DNA of 64,000 nucleotides, taken from Epinephelus fuscoguttatus (taxonomy: Eukaryota > Chordata > Actinopteri > Perciformes > Serranidae). Made by a program: the position numbers and the translations under genes. Numbering within the stretch: position 1 is the first letter of the stretch; each line of letters starts with the position of its first letter. The stretch is from the NCBI RefSeq assembly GCF_011397635.1, contig NC_064760.1, positions 32,941,856-33,005,855 on the forward strand, given 5' to 3'. Of this stretch, positions 1-13,400 are shown piece after piece. The notes under the pieces were generated by a model. That model searched no databases. It had not been told where the DNA came from and saw only the letters and a program-made list of their open reading frames with translations.

Positions 1-2004
1 ATTTATTCCTCACCTCATGTTACGCTGAATTCCTGAGGAAAACTTGTTTTTTTCCCATGCCCCCACGGTAAACGAAGAATCCAAAAACTGAGAAAATTCT
101 TGATGAATTAAATTACAAGGGGATCACATTTAACAACAGCAAAATTATATCAAAACATCAGTTAATAAACTCACACAACTTGTGCAGTGTAATCCATGTC
201 TCATTTATCCAGTTGTGTGCTCAGTACTTCACAAACAGACAGCTGGAACTCAACTCAAAATGAAACCTAGCTAGCGACTTGTCAAAACCAGGAGTTGCTG
301 CCTCAGTCAGTAGTTTGTTGTTACTGTTTTAACCGGGGGGAAACAGGTTTTGGTGTAACACGTAAATATTGCCTACAGGACGCGAACCATGGCAGAAAAA
401 TGGCTACATCCCCGCAAGATCAAACACCGCAAAAGTTAGTAAAGGACGTGTTGAAAACTGCTACACAACCGGAGCTGGTAGGGCAGGACTTCAGCGGGTG
501 GCTCGTTCCACCCAATGAGAGGCTGATCTATGCAGCGAACTTCTGCCCACTCAGACTAGTTTGGATTCAGCAAAGTTACACAATAACATAAAGAAACTAC
601 AAATTGAGGCACCAGCAGCTCCCATGTTTAGAGAGGTAAAATTATTGTTTTTGCCAATGGACTGGCTGTGAAGTGAGCATAGGTAAGTTCCACTTTTAGT
701 TCAGTTCCTCATTGAAAATGGTTGTCTGTTTGGTAAGTACTGAGCCTACAGCTGGTTAATAGTCTTGGATTATATGTAGATGTTTTGAATAGTAATAGCT
801 AATTGTTCAATGCAGACCTTTTTTACTCCAATTCTTCAAGAATTTTCTCCGTTTTGATTCTTTGTTCACCATAGGCTGGCAGAAAAAAACAATTTCTTCA
901 CAAATTCAGCGTAACACAGGCTGAGTAAGGCCCCGAACACACAGGAAAGGGTTGAGATGAGAATTAAGCTTTTTGCTTGCGACGCTCCCCGTGTTTCTGC
1001 ACTCTAGGCTCCTGAAATGCTCTGAACTCCTCAAACTGAAAAACTTCACCTCAGAGTGGAACAGCGCCCCATGTGATCTCTTTTTCCATACTTTTTCCCC
1101 ATTGTCCAATCGGATGATTTGAGAGGCGGGCCTTCTGTGGTGGTCATGACAACAAGTTTACAGTTGGTAAACAATGGAGGAGAAAATGGTGGCAGCAGTT
1201 GCTGGATACCCAGAGCTATACGGCCCAATTACTGCCCCCAGGTCATCCTAAAACAAGCCTGGAAACGGCCATCATTGAGATGAAGCTCCTGGACCAACCT
1301 GTGGTACTCCCCATGATCCACCCTCTTTTTCAGGGTCTCATGTACCCACACAGATCTCCGTTTCCCTGTGCCCAACAAACTATTTGCTGACAGCCTCTCA
1401 CCCTCAACCAGAGCTACAGCAAGTACCCTCTGCCTCAACATTTTAGGAACTAGATACTAATTACTGTGAAAGAAACAAAACAAAAACAGCAGATTGATTA
1501 CACGGGAAGGTTAGTGTAAGGACGTGATGAGGTGGTTGCCTGGCAACAATAAAAGGTGAAGCAAGCAATTTGTTTACTAGTGGCATTCAGTTGTATAAAA
1601 AAAGGCAGTGTAGTGCACCTCACATTTTGCAACCTGCAAAACACTTTCTCTGTGATCAAGGCCTAACTGACATAAAAATGGTCATTTGGGGGGTGAAGTA
1701 TTCCTTTAACAGCACTATGATATCAATATCACACCTCATTAATCCCATAACTTGTGCTCTTTAATTATGGTATTATCATTCTAAAGCAATTAGAGTTTTT
1801 TTAATATATATAAATAAAGCAAAGCAAGTTATAGAAAACCAAAGATGAGTGTCTCTGACTGCTATACTTGACATCCAAATGGTGGTGCTGTAATATTGAT
1901 CATGTCTTTCCAGCCAGTATCTACATCCCACAAGTCTGCCAGTGAGTCCCAGTGCAGGACAGTTAAAGGTCAGTCCTTTCTTCCCCACAGACCAGACGGC
2001 GAGT
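1..2004. other. Intergenic sequence 3' of tmem182-like gene
   Basis: No coding exon is recognised here. The longest open frames are under 100 codons and have no family resemblance or splice context. The part next to 2005 may include the 3' untranslated region of the minus-strand tmem182-like gene, but no clear polyadenylation signal was identified. Confidence 0.5.
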
Positions 2005-5000
2005 TCACTTGCTGGCACGCAACGCGCGGCCCACCAGCATGAAGATCATTCCAGAGATGAGCTCCAGAGGCACGCCTGCAGCCGCCACCATGAAAGACAG
2101 CCCGTAGAGCACTGAAACCTGAGCAAGTGGACACGTCTCTCCTCTCTCCTGCATGACGTAGCGCTTCACCTCCATCGCCTCCATCCACAGCACGAAGAGC
2201 AGCAGCATGAACAGGATCAAGCAGGCTGGGAAGTGACATAAAGAGTGTCAGGGAGACTCAGATATCAGTGCTGTGAGTAACACCAGAGGAATGCAGCTCC
2301 TACTCATCTCTACTGTTACCACGGCAGCGGTGTTTGAACCTGCTGTTGTTATAGCGACAGTCCTGCAGAGTGACATCTGCTGCTCTGCTGTCTGTGTTGG
2401 GTGTGTGTTTGTCATGTGACGGGTATGAACAGCTGACAGCAGTAATGGCTGCAACATACATTTATGTCTGCGCATTCACCTACTCCTCTGGCACCATATT
2501 CCACACTGCAGATAAATACTGTGGTTATGAACTCCACACATACACACAGACTATATTTACCAGCAATTATGAGGAAAGCACCGCCCAGCTTGTACAGTGT
2601 GTGGCTGATGCAGGGGACACCACAGACCAAGAGGAAGCCTCCAGTTAGAGCTGCGACCAGGCCAAGGATTAACAGCACGGTCCAGAAACCCCGAAACACT
2701 GTGAGAAATACAACCAGGCCACCATCAGAGCACTTACTTATACATGTAGATATAGACATATAGCATGGCAAGTGAGTGTTTGCATTCAGGCAACAGCTAT
2801 TATTAAATGACACTCAGGTCATGCTCTCATAATTGTTTTTTTGTTTTGTTTTGTTTTGTTTTACAAATTTGGGCAACTTGAAGGAAGTGGGAGTCTACAA
2901 TGAAATAAATAGTCTGACATTTTGTGAAATATGCTTAACAATTATATGACAAGATCAATAGCCTACCTCTCATATAATCATATATTATAGTCAATTATTC
3001 AATTCTGTATGAAGCTACAGCCGGGAGATGGCTAGCATAGCATTAAGACCAGAAACAGGGGGAAACAGCTAGCGTCACTCTGAGAACCTATCAGAGCCTC
3101 TAAACTCACCAATCACCACATGATAGTGAATTTGATTTATGCATACAAAAACTGAAGTGTAAAGCAACAACTTGAGAATGAAATAGGAGTTATATGTCGG
3201 ACTAATTCTTGGCTGGGTGCAGAGACTTTTTAAATAAAAGATATAACATGTTAATTAATAAATGTAAAAGTACTGATGTGTGAATATTTTGCATGAAAAC
3301 TACTCATACTGGCGTGGTTGGGATAAAAGGTTTTGTTGCAAATAGATTTGCAGTGATGCACAACAACTACCAGGCCCCTGTTGACCCAGAGCAGCGTCTG
3401 GCAGTCTGTCTGAGGTAAGTTGTTGTGGAGCCTAAGCTACTACAGGCTATCTTATTGACTTACCTTTTCACAAAATGGTTTAAGTGAGTCAGAGTGTCCT
3501 CTTGTATACAGTATGTGTAAGGCTTTTATTGTGAAAGGTAAGAACAGAATTAACAGACCTGATATGCATTGACTTTGTCAAAGGTTGAGAGAAGTAACAA
3601 AGTTTGCCATTTTAGTTCAGACTACGGAGCCTCTGTATTGTTGTTGCTGTATTGTAATCCTCATAAGAATAGTCATTACATGATTTGTTAATGCCATCAT
3701 TCATGGTGCAAAAGCCTGGAAAAAACAACCTTGTTCAGAAAAAAGAAAAATGATGTCGCTTTTGGCTGTGTGATAATTGCCTTCAGTGTGAAAGTACTCA
3801 TAAAAAAACATTTTGAAAAAAAAAATATTGACATGTAAATTAATCGCACAAAAAAAAAAAAAAGAAAGCCCATGGGCCCATGGTGTGTAAAGGCCTTTAG
3901 AGGAGCTGATAGGCTTTGTGTTATTCCTTGCAGTCTTTATGTTAAGCCTAGCTAACTGAATGAAATCCTATTTAAAGGTCAAGTGTTAAGGATATAGTGG
4001 CATGTAGCAGTGAGGTTGCAGAACTGAAACCTCTACAGTGGACATCGCGAAAACATCACTGGCCCTGTCTATAGCCAGTGTTTGCTTTGTCCATTCTGAG
4101 CTACTGTAGAAACAACATGGCGGACCCTGAGAAAGACAATCTGCTCCCTATGCCGATATGTGGGGCTCATTCTAAGGTAGTGAAAACACAACAATACTTA
4201 GTTTTGGGAATTTTATGAAAACATAGTTATGAGTACTTTATACTGCACCATTTTTTCCAGTAGATGCTTTTAAATCCTACACACTGGACCTTTAAAAGAC
4301 AAATCTAAGAGTCAGTCTTTCCACCTAGCTCTCAGCAAGGAAGTGAATAAATGTTTTTCCCACAGACATCATACTATTCATTGGGGAAAAAAAGTCTATG
4401 TATGAAGTTGGTGATTTAGAAATTAAAGCTTATTTTACTGTTACTCACCATAAATGGCCAAAAGTGAATTGTGAATTTGTGCATGTGAGGAAGTGTTTGT
4501 GTGTATATACAGATGGGTGTTAAGCCAACACCTGTAAAACAGCTTCAGTGTTCCTTAGCATTTACTCTACAAGTTTGAGGAACCACCAGAGGGATGAAAC
4601 AACATTTTTCTAAAAGAAAAGACCTCATTTGGTGTTTTTGTGATTGTGGTGGAGAACTCTGTTAAACAAGTTGGTCCAGAATCTAGTCCATAGCATCACT
4701 GTCATACTCATCATGCTGTCATGCTCAGATTTTTCACCTGTCTGTAAGGGTGTGAGTGGGTGCATTACCTGCTGCAGTATCATAACTTGGATGAGGCACC
4801 TGTCCAAGTGCGACAGGCAAAGGGAAGAGGTAACCATGGATACAGACTTTGGATTTTGGCTGGTTTGCTACATGAGAAAGAAAAGTCTTTAAGGCTCTAA
4901 AGAACCTACAGGGTCAATAAAAAAACAATGTGGTTTTGAAAAAAAAAAACACACAAGAGCAAAATTTAGAGAAATGCCAAAACACCGCACAAACTGAAAT

Positions 5001-8000
5001 AGATGCCAACACATTCTTCCTCCTGTATATTTTCTGTCAAATATCCAAATTATAGACATTTTTCTTTCCTGCACTTGTTAGTGTGTCAAGCAGACCACAC
5101 TGCTGAGCGTGAGACATGCAACCACATTGGACAAACCCCAACAAAAACTTTTTGCCGCCTTGGAGGGCATACATACTGAAGAGAGTGGCCAGGACTGCAT
5201 GTGCTGTGGGCTCCACCTGAAACACACATCGCCAGAAGAAGCCCTCGTGGTGCAGAGTGAGAGGTGGAGGAGAGGCAGTGACGGCTTCCACTAACTGGAT
5301 CTAAATGAGAAAAAGAGACAGGCTGACATCAGCACACAAACACAGTAATGGATGCTCAAATGTCTGAAGATGGATGAACTTTAATGTCTGTCAGCTCTGT
5401 CAACACGTGTCTGTTAGCCGCTCTGTGCGATTCTGTACTGCGCTGCCACGGCATCAAACGTGGTTCTGATTATGGCCTGCTCGTCTGTGAGGTTTTCAAG
5501 GGGAACTTATGAAACACGCATGAGTGATACTCTCCATTTGCTTGTCAGAAACATGATTGATGGTGCTGAATAACACACAGCAACTTTAATCATCCTCTTT
5601 TATTGAAAATGAAAGACTTTGTTGTGCTGTGGTGTTAGGGAGGAGTTCACCGGGGGATCAGCCTTTATAAATATATCCCTTACTTTGCATTTTGTGAACT
5701 TTCTCATAAATGTGGCATGGAAGAATAAACTGGGAAATTAAAGGGGAACTCCGGCGAGTTTACACATGAAGGTCAGCACTACACTGCCTGTGAAAACAGT
5801 TGTGTGATGGCTCTGGAGGAGCTTTGTCAAGTCTGACAAAATAACCCTGATGTTGTCATGACATCATTGTGTTAGCATTTTCTCTGTGAGAACGTTAGCA
5901 TGTTAATATTACCATTTCGCTCAAAGAACCACTTTGCCCAAGTTAAGGCTTATAGAGCAAAAAGCATGGCCGTAGATTCTTAATCTTGTAAACAACACAG
6001 TTGATGGTGGAGATGGTGACACACCTGCTAAACTGCCAACCACTGTTTGATGCCAACAAACAAAACTGGTTTTGATTTTACGAGTCTGAAAGTGTAAGTA
6101 GTGGTTGTTTCTCACTGAGACATTGCTGCTTTTCTTGTCAGGATTGTGCCCCTCAGGCCAAAACATGATCTTTTCCTAACCATAAGCAAGTGGTTTTTGT
6201 GCCTAAACCATTAAGACTGTAAATAATAACGGATGTAGCTTCTGTGACATCACCCATTGATTTGTAGGCTGCTGTTGTGAAGCCTCAAGTTTGGCATTTC
6301 AGCCCTATTATATTTGGATGAGAGGGTGAAGCTGTGGAGAAGCGAAGGGGGGATTTGTCTCACAGAGTGTAGCGACGCCCCACAGACAGAATGTCATTCA
6401 AGCAGCCTCTCCCTTAGATATGCATAACTTTTGGGCCTTAATAAAATGTAAATGGGTGAGTTATAAAACAATTCACCCCCTGTACAGGTGTTGTAAATGT
6501 TAGAATTAGCCACAGAGACCAAAACTGTTTTTGTACTACGCTGTAAACATGTTTATTTCTGCTGTTAAGTTGAGCATTTTAGCTTGAGGGTCTATGAGGG
6601 TCACTGGCTTCTGGAGCCAGCCTCAAGTGGCCATTTGAGGAACTGCAGTTTTCGGCACTTCCGCACTGGCTTCATTTTTCAGCCTCGGAGGTTGCTGCTC
6701 AGCCTAAACCTAACCACACAAGCACAGCATTGTCGAAACATAAAGTTTTAATGTATCGCCACATAATAACATGCAAATATAATGTACCTATGGTTTGCAA
6801 GAAACAAACACAAACATAAACACACAAATAGCCTTACGTTTGAAAGACATCAGGGTTTACAAGACATAGGCTACGTGAACACTGCAAGTCTTAGTCTGCA
6901 ATTTGATGATTTACTCAGATCTGATTTTATTGTTTACACGCCGACTTTTTTTTTAAAAATGTGGCCAATATCAGATTCAACTGTGAAATGGTCATGGTTC
7001 TGAACTGACATGTTTGCAGAGAAGAACAATAACAAAAACATCACACTCATGAGCAGATGATAATGAGGACAGGCTGAGAAGAAAGAAAGTCAAATTTTTA
7101 ATTATATGGTTTTTTTTTGTGGCGTGATAGCTGCTACTTCTGTATGGCAGTGTGTGTGGAGTCGGAGCCAGGAGTGGTGGGATTGTGTCATGAATGGCTT
7201 CACTGAACAGATTTCATCCAAACTTTTAGAATGTCAAGGGCTACTTGTGACTGCATCTGTCAGCGCCTCTCCACAAGACTCTTGCAGCAAGTCTCTAGAG
7301 TCGGTACAAGTTGCATGAATTCCAATACGACCATTCAGTTTGAGGTTGTACTACAAAGAATCAGACCTGTATCTTTTTTTAGAATCATACATTTATGAAA
7401 GTGGCCCAAGTCAGAATGGAAAAGATCAGATTGCATGGTTATTTAACAACAAACAAACACATCACATCACATGTCACATATGAGCAATATTAGCATGGTG
7501 GTAGATTCTTAGTCTTTAAACAAAAAGCCTGCATTATAAAGTGATGTTTGAAAGATGTTTACCAGATATAGAGGTTGTGACAAAAAGATGCCATTGGATG
7601 CATTATGGGAAGTGAAGGATCCAGTGTTTTTGGAGCGTAACCAATACTAAAAGTTACTAAAATCAAAGAAAAAGTCAGGATGTCTCAACCTCCTCTTGAC
7701 CATGACATGGATTTGTTTGTTTGCCTTCATTCTTGGGTATATCTGTTTCTTTTAAAGTGAAAGACTAGATTATTTTGGTAGCTCTTTAAATATCCTGTAG
7801 TGGCATAGCATGCACACCACTGTTTCACGGCATCTGATCAGGTTCCACAGTTGTCTTTTGTGGTCCCCACATGTGATGTTTCAGTGATAAAAATAATGAA
7901 CTGCGGTGATTATTATTATAAGCATTTGTTAGGCTGTAAGTCACTGACAAGTTCTGACAGACAGCAATGAGGTTTGTATTTACTGTGTGTATTTATGTCA

Positions 8001-8202
8001 GTGATGCTACACACATTGTATGTATGTGGCCTACCTCAGTCCCATTGTCATCTTTTGTCAGGGTTGTTTTTGTCGGCCATGTATACGGTCCGCAGTCGTC
8101 ACTGGCCACCAGCCAGTAGTCTGTAGCAAAGGCAAGGAAGAAACACAGAGTCCCTACTACCCCAAATATCCCCCCAGCCAAGGTCACAGCTCCCACCCTC
8201 AT
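2005..8202 (-). CDS. tmem182: Transmembrane protein 182-like, 5 coding exons
   Basis: Claudin-like four-pass membrane protein; in mammals TMEM182 is a muscle and fat protein reported to affect myoblast fusion. Coding exons read 8202-8035, 5300-5177, 4867-4769, 2698-2561 and 2225-2005. All junctions are GT-AG, phases agree, and they join to 250 codons (249 aa; human about 229). Seen directly: an N-terminal membrane segment ending in ATDYWLVAS, the family signature HHEGFFWRC in exon 2, TNQPKSKVCIHGYLFPLP across the exon 2/3 join, then YDTAAVFRGFW, and membrane helices in exons 4 and 5 (ILGLVAALTGGFLLVCGVP; LILFMLLLFVLW). Exon 3 could be read in another frame with a different donor, but only this frame restores the family sequence. 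The start is the ATG opening exon 1. It lies downstream of, and on the same strand as, the Na+/H+ exchanger gene, as in human 2q12. Confidence 0.9.
2836..2863. repeat. (TTTTG)n short tandem repeat
   Basis: About five copies of a TTTTG unit in the intron between tmem182 exons 3 and 4. Simple repeat, no function inferred. Confidence 0.85.
3976..4291. mobile_element. MITE with TTAA target duplication
   Basis: A 316-bp element in the intron between tmem182 exons 3 and 4. It begins AGGTCAAGTGTTAAGGAT and ends with the near-inverse ATCCTACACACTGGACCT. It is bounded on both sides by TTAA (3972-3975 and 4292-4295). TTAA duplication points to piggyBac- or Kolobok-type mobilisation. No transposase is encoded. 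The ends resemble a MITE family common in fish genomes. Confidence 0.75.
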
Positions 8203-8940
8203 AACTCCAGCCTAAAACCTCCTTGACTGTGCCCTTTCTCCTCAGCTTTCAGTCTGCAGGTCAGTTACTCTTCAGCTCCTCACTGGTGTCCACTCTGCTG
8301 CCCTCTGCCCAGCCCCAGTCCTAAAGAAAACAGTCGGGCTCTCCCGGCCACTCCCTGGCATGCTGGGAGCTGTGGGGAAAAGAGGCTCCAGTATCTGAGG
8401 GGGTCAGGTGGGGGGACAGGAGTTATTTTAGGAAGCAGTAAGCTTGTCCTCATCACATTACCGGCGGCTGTGCTGTGCATTTACAAAAGAAACAAGGAGA
8501 GGCAGGATTGGTTTGTGCGTGTGCGTATAATGCGGACAGCGAGTATCAGCATTTATGACTGCGAGGTATTTCTAAGGTAGGTGTTACACTTGGGGCGCCA
8601 CTTTGAAAATGAATTAGACAAGAGATGCAAATGACCCTCAAACCTCCACCAAAGGTGTTCATGAGGTCAGAACATGGAGCGAAGGAACGCTTTAATGTAG
8701 CTGGCAAACACTCAGAATGATAAAACCGGAAGGTGAATTATTTAATCCATTTAAAAAGTTTTAATTGGCAGATATCCATGAAATTGCAAAAACCTTTTAT
8801 CAAGTCTTGAAACCCACAACTCTATGGCTAAATAAATATGAGGTACTTATCACTTTATGGAGCCATTTTGACTGAACACACTGAGTTCACTGGTTTACAT
8901 TTCCGCTCCTTCTCCTTTCTGTCTCTCTCCCAGTCTGCCT

Positions 8941-10418
8941 TCACTGCTGCTTCTCGCTCTCCAAAACAAAGCTGAGTTGTTTCTTCGGGGCTCTTCCCAC
9001 AGGTTGCTGATGTTGTGGAGAAATCTGCTCCTCTCTGGCAGCTGAAGATTGTGGATCCACTGGCCCTCCGGTCTGAGCTGAAGCTGCTGGGACTGACGAG
9101 TCCTGGAGGACGGGCCTCGGGCTGATGGCACACACTGCCAAGAGAAGAGAGGCTGCAGTGAGCTCCAGGCCAACAAAGTCAGAATAGTCACACTGTAGCT
9201 GTCGGGGTCAAAGGTCAGGAGGTAGAGAGAGATGAGCAGTGTTGGGGAAGCTACTTTGAAAGCACATCGAAAGTTACTGATTACTTTGCACTGGAAGAAG
9301 TTGAATTACAGCAAAGCTACCTTAGGGAGAAGTCTAGTTTGGTTGGGCTATTTAGAAAAATTAGATTAAACTACAAGTACTTTGAAAAAATGATCAAATT
9401 GACAAGGTACATGTGATGCGGAATTATAACAAAAAAACACCAGTCACTAAAATTTATTGTTCGTACTTGTTCACAAACTCTAAAAAGAATCCACTGGTTC
9501 AACTTTAAAAAATCAAGGTAACAAATTGCATGCATCTTTTAAAGTAGTTACAACTCTGGCATTCTTCTACATGTCTTTTATAATCTGACAAACTCAATTA
9601 GTTTAGTTTGCTTTGATATGAAAAAGCTTAATTAGGTTGGATAAACTTAGATTCATCCAAAAGTTGTGGTGATATTTAGTGGTCAGAATATTTTATTGAT
9701 GATATTCCAACTAAATTATCTTAATTGCATCCAACTCAAAAATGTCAAAAATGTTTTTGATTTCGACCAACTTAAAATAAGTTGTAAACTGACTAGACCA
9801 TGTTAATTCAACAAAAGTAATTTTTTATGCTCAAAACCCTTTTTTATTTATAGTATTATCTACCTACCCCATGAATCATCTTTTTTAAATTGTATTTTTA
9901 TTTTTTTTATTAATAAATCAAATTATAATAATTAAAACAATTTAAACAGTGTCATTACTTAATGCATTTTAACAGTGTAACCAGGGAAATTGTAAACTAT
10001 TACCTTTAGAAAGTAATTTTCCCAACAATGCTTCTGACCGACTTGGGGCAAAAGAAGTTCAATAACAGTAGAGAGGCAATGGTAAAATGATAAAAATAAA
10101 ATAATAATTTCTTTCCCTTTATGGCCCAAAAATGTTTGTAGTTTCATTAGTTAACTGCAGAAAAAAAAGTAAAAAAAAAAAAGAAAAAAAAAAGTCATTT
10201 AAGTACTTGAATCACTGTACAAATATGAATGTAGCTGAACTACCAGCAAGCTGCTGCAAAATATAGATAATACTATACTACTGAAAGCTTGAGAGGAGGC
10301 ACAGGAGTGGAAAGACAACACTAGAATTATGTACAGATATACTAATAATATCATTTATAAAAACAGTTCTGTCATCCTTTTACCAGATTACCAGAGATTG
10401 TCCTATACCACAGCAGTA

Positions 10419-10473
<55 letters not shown>

Positions 10474-13400
10474 CATAAATACGATCCTTGTATTTTTGGT
10501 ATATTAATATGTACTGAACCGTCTTTCACTTTACCTGTGTGAGACCTGCTGAGTCCTGCTCTCACTCTGCGGCAGCCATTGAACTCTGCATCCTCCACCT
10601 GTCACAGTCAAAGTAAAACACGCTAACAGTTTAAACTAAGTCAGTTTGAGGAATAAATTAAACTCAATAAGTCTTAGTGATAATTCTCCCTGAGTAAAGA
10701 GGCATTTTCTTCACGCAAATAATGACCTAATACTACGCCTAGACTCAATGACTTGTTTACATGGATATAGTACCTGTGTAATATATGTGTATCTTTCTCC
10801 CAGACTCTGGTGTCTGTAAAGAGGCTTCCTCGTTCTGTCCGTGGTGGCGTCCTGGTGCAGAGTGTGTCTGCTGTAGGCTGGTGTCTGCTGAAGTGACATC
10901 ATCATACATTATACATGAACCCCAGCAGCAGATGAAAAGTGCATACAGTATCTATAGTGCATGTCAATGATTCCTTCATGAAAACGAAGGTACACAAACC
11001 AAAGCTGTGAATTTACCTTGTTGTTGAAGTTTTGAAGGTTTCTGGAGAGAATCCGCCTGATGCTGTCCATCTCCTCTGGTAAGAGGGGACGGCTGTGGGA
11101 GCGAGGGTCCACTCTAAAAGTGAGGGGTGAATATTCACATCCATAAGGCCAGAAACTGTGTTGTGAGGACCGACGTTTCATCAGTTTTTGGTGGCATGAT
11201 TAAGGTTTAACATGGGAAGAATTCTGGGAACTGACAGAGTAGGTTGAGATATTCTGTAACTTCTTGACATTCAAACAGATGCTGTAAAGGATTCTTATAA
11301 ATATATTGTGTTGAACTTGCTTTCTTTTTTAAAGAGTTGGATTAGCACAGATTGCCATGATGGTCATAAAACTTTACTTAGTTTTTAGGATCCTATGGAA
11401 CTCCTTCCATCAAGTCCTGGAGATCCCTGAGCCCTGATACAAGAAACTATAACATACAGTAACAACATGTCTTCTCACAGTGGTGGCGCCTCCTCGTCTC
11501 CCCTCTGCTCCCTCCTCTCCAGCTCCTGGTAAACTCTGAGGATGCTGGAGCGAGCCTGGTGATCCTCACGGATCAGGAAACGGCGAAGGTACTTCTTGTT
11601 GAACTGCTCAAACCTCACACACACACAAAATACTTTGACATTGTTATGTGTCCTCACTGGTGGAAAATGATGAGGAACTTTTGCATGTGGTGTTTGCTGC
11701 CACCTACTGGTCATTTCAGGGCCTATTTTTTGGGTAGCATGCAAACGTTTTTAGGAGAAGTGAACATAAAACAAGAAAAACTAACTTGTCTTTCCAGTAG
11801 TGTTGCCCCCAGTAGCCAACCACATCCTCTATTCCTGCCAGCAGGTGATCAATGAGCTGAGAGGAGACAAGATGACAGTATATCATTCATAGATTTTCTT
11901 TTGCCTCTATATATCATTTCATTGGCTTATTTCAGAGTAGGTGTCCATCACTAGGAATGTATAATCACAAAGCAGATTGCACCTTTTCTGCTGAACTCTC
12001 ACTGTTATTTTCATTTTCACAGATGAAATTGCAAAAAGATCTGTATTTACACACACACTCATTTCTGTTACTAAGAACTAAAGCTCATGTGGCATTGCAG
12101 AATTTTGCAGTATTGTACAATGACCCCAGACAGCAAGAAAAATATTTAAGGAAGGTACATTTGAAGATGCATAATTTGCTAATTTATAAAACATATTGAC
12201 ACCAAATTAATCTTTTGTTTGATAGATCATTTGCTGTGATACATCCACGATGTGACAGCGTAATTCCAAAAGTAAGAAAATAAAAATACAGTGAAGGTCC
12301 AAAGCTAAATAGTGAGCAGTTTTAAAAAGTAAAAAAGTATGAAAAATGTTGAAAAAAAATGAAATTATGACTGTAAAAACAACTGAGGTGACGCATGAGT
12401 GTGTGATGTATTGACAAGACATGAATAATTTTGGTGTCTACATTCTCTCAATGTATAAGTATGTAAGTAAGTGGTGTCATTACCCTGCTGTGGATCTCCT
12501 CGCTGACAGTAGGCAGCGCTCTCTTCTTCCTCTTCACATCCAGCAGCTCTACTAGAGGCTTAATGGTCATCCCCTGGAAACAAGACAACACCAAACGCAA
12601 CTAATATAACCAAAAAAAGGACAAAACAAAGCCAAACAAATGCAATGCAAAGAGGAAAAACTACTACAGTATATGAAGATATAGGAAGTGGTCATTCAGT
12701 GACATCATTCTCCCACCTGTACAAAGACAGTGAAGAGGATGACCACAATGGTAGTTGTGATGAAGAGTCTTTTCTTTGGGAAGTCATCGATCAGGAAGAC
12801 GAGGGAGAAGCAGATTGCCCCTCTCAGGCCTCCGTAGGCGATGATGAACTGATCTCGAAAGGTCACAGTGTTCCTCCGCAGCTTGTTGACTACAGCAGTC
12901 AGCAGGAGAACACCTTCAGAGGAGGGAGAAGTGTTGAGTTCTCTATTCTGACAGCTCTTTACTAAGCTCCTGGACAGAGAGTCAGTGGTATATTGGTGGT
13001 TACGTGAAAAGATTTAAAATTACCTGTGGCCCTCCAGATGAGGCAGAGCAGCAGCGTGGAGCAGACAAAGGGCCAGCTCCACATGTGGACATCCTGTATT
13101 GTGGACACGCCCAGGAAGATGAAGATGAGGGTTTCACTCACGCTGCTCCACATCTTGAGGAAGTACTGGATGCTGGTGTTGCTGCGCTCGGACACATTGG
13201 CCTCCACGTACTGCTTCATGGTCACAGCACAGGTCACAATGCTGTACAAGAGGGATAAAATATGAGACATAATCAGTTTTAACCATGCTAAATATTTATA
13301 AAAGGAGGTCTTTGAGTTTAATACGCGGCAGAACTCACGCCATGATGCCAGAGAGGTGAAGCATCTCTGAGGTCAAGTAGGACAAGTAGGAGTAGAGGAA

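Noticed and set aside
4625-4837. Alternative frame for tmem182 exon 3 (VTSSLCLSHLDRC...)
   Set aside because: It also has a usable donor, but only the other frame gives the family sequence (TNQPKSKVCIHGYL ... YDTAAVFRGFW) with matching phases.
5742-5770. TTAA MITE end (TTAAAGGGGAACTCC)
   Set aside because: Only one end was found; no inverse partner lies within a few hundred bases, so no element is called.
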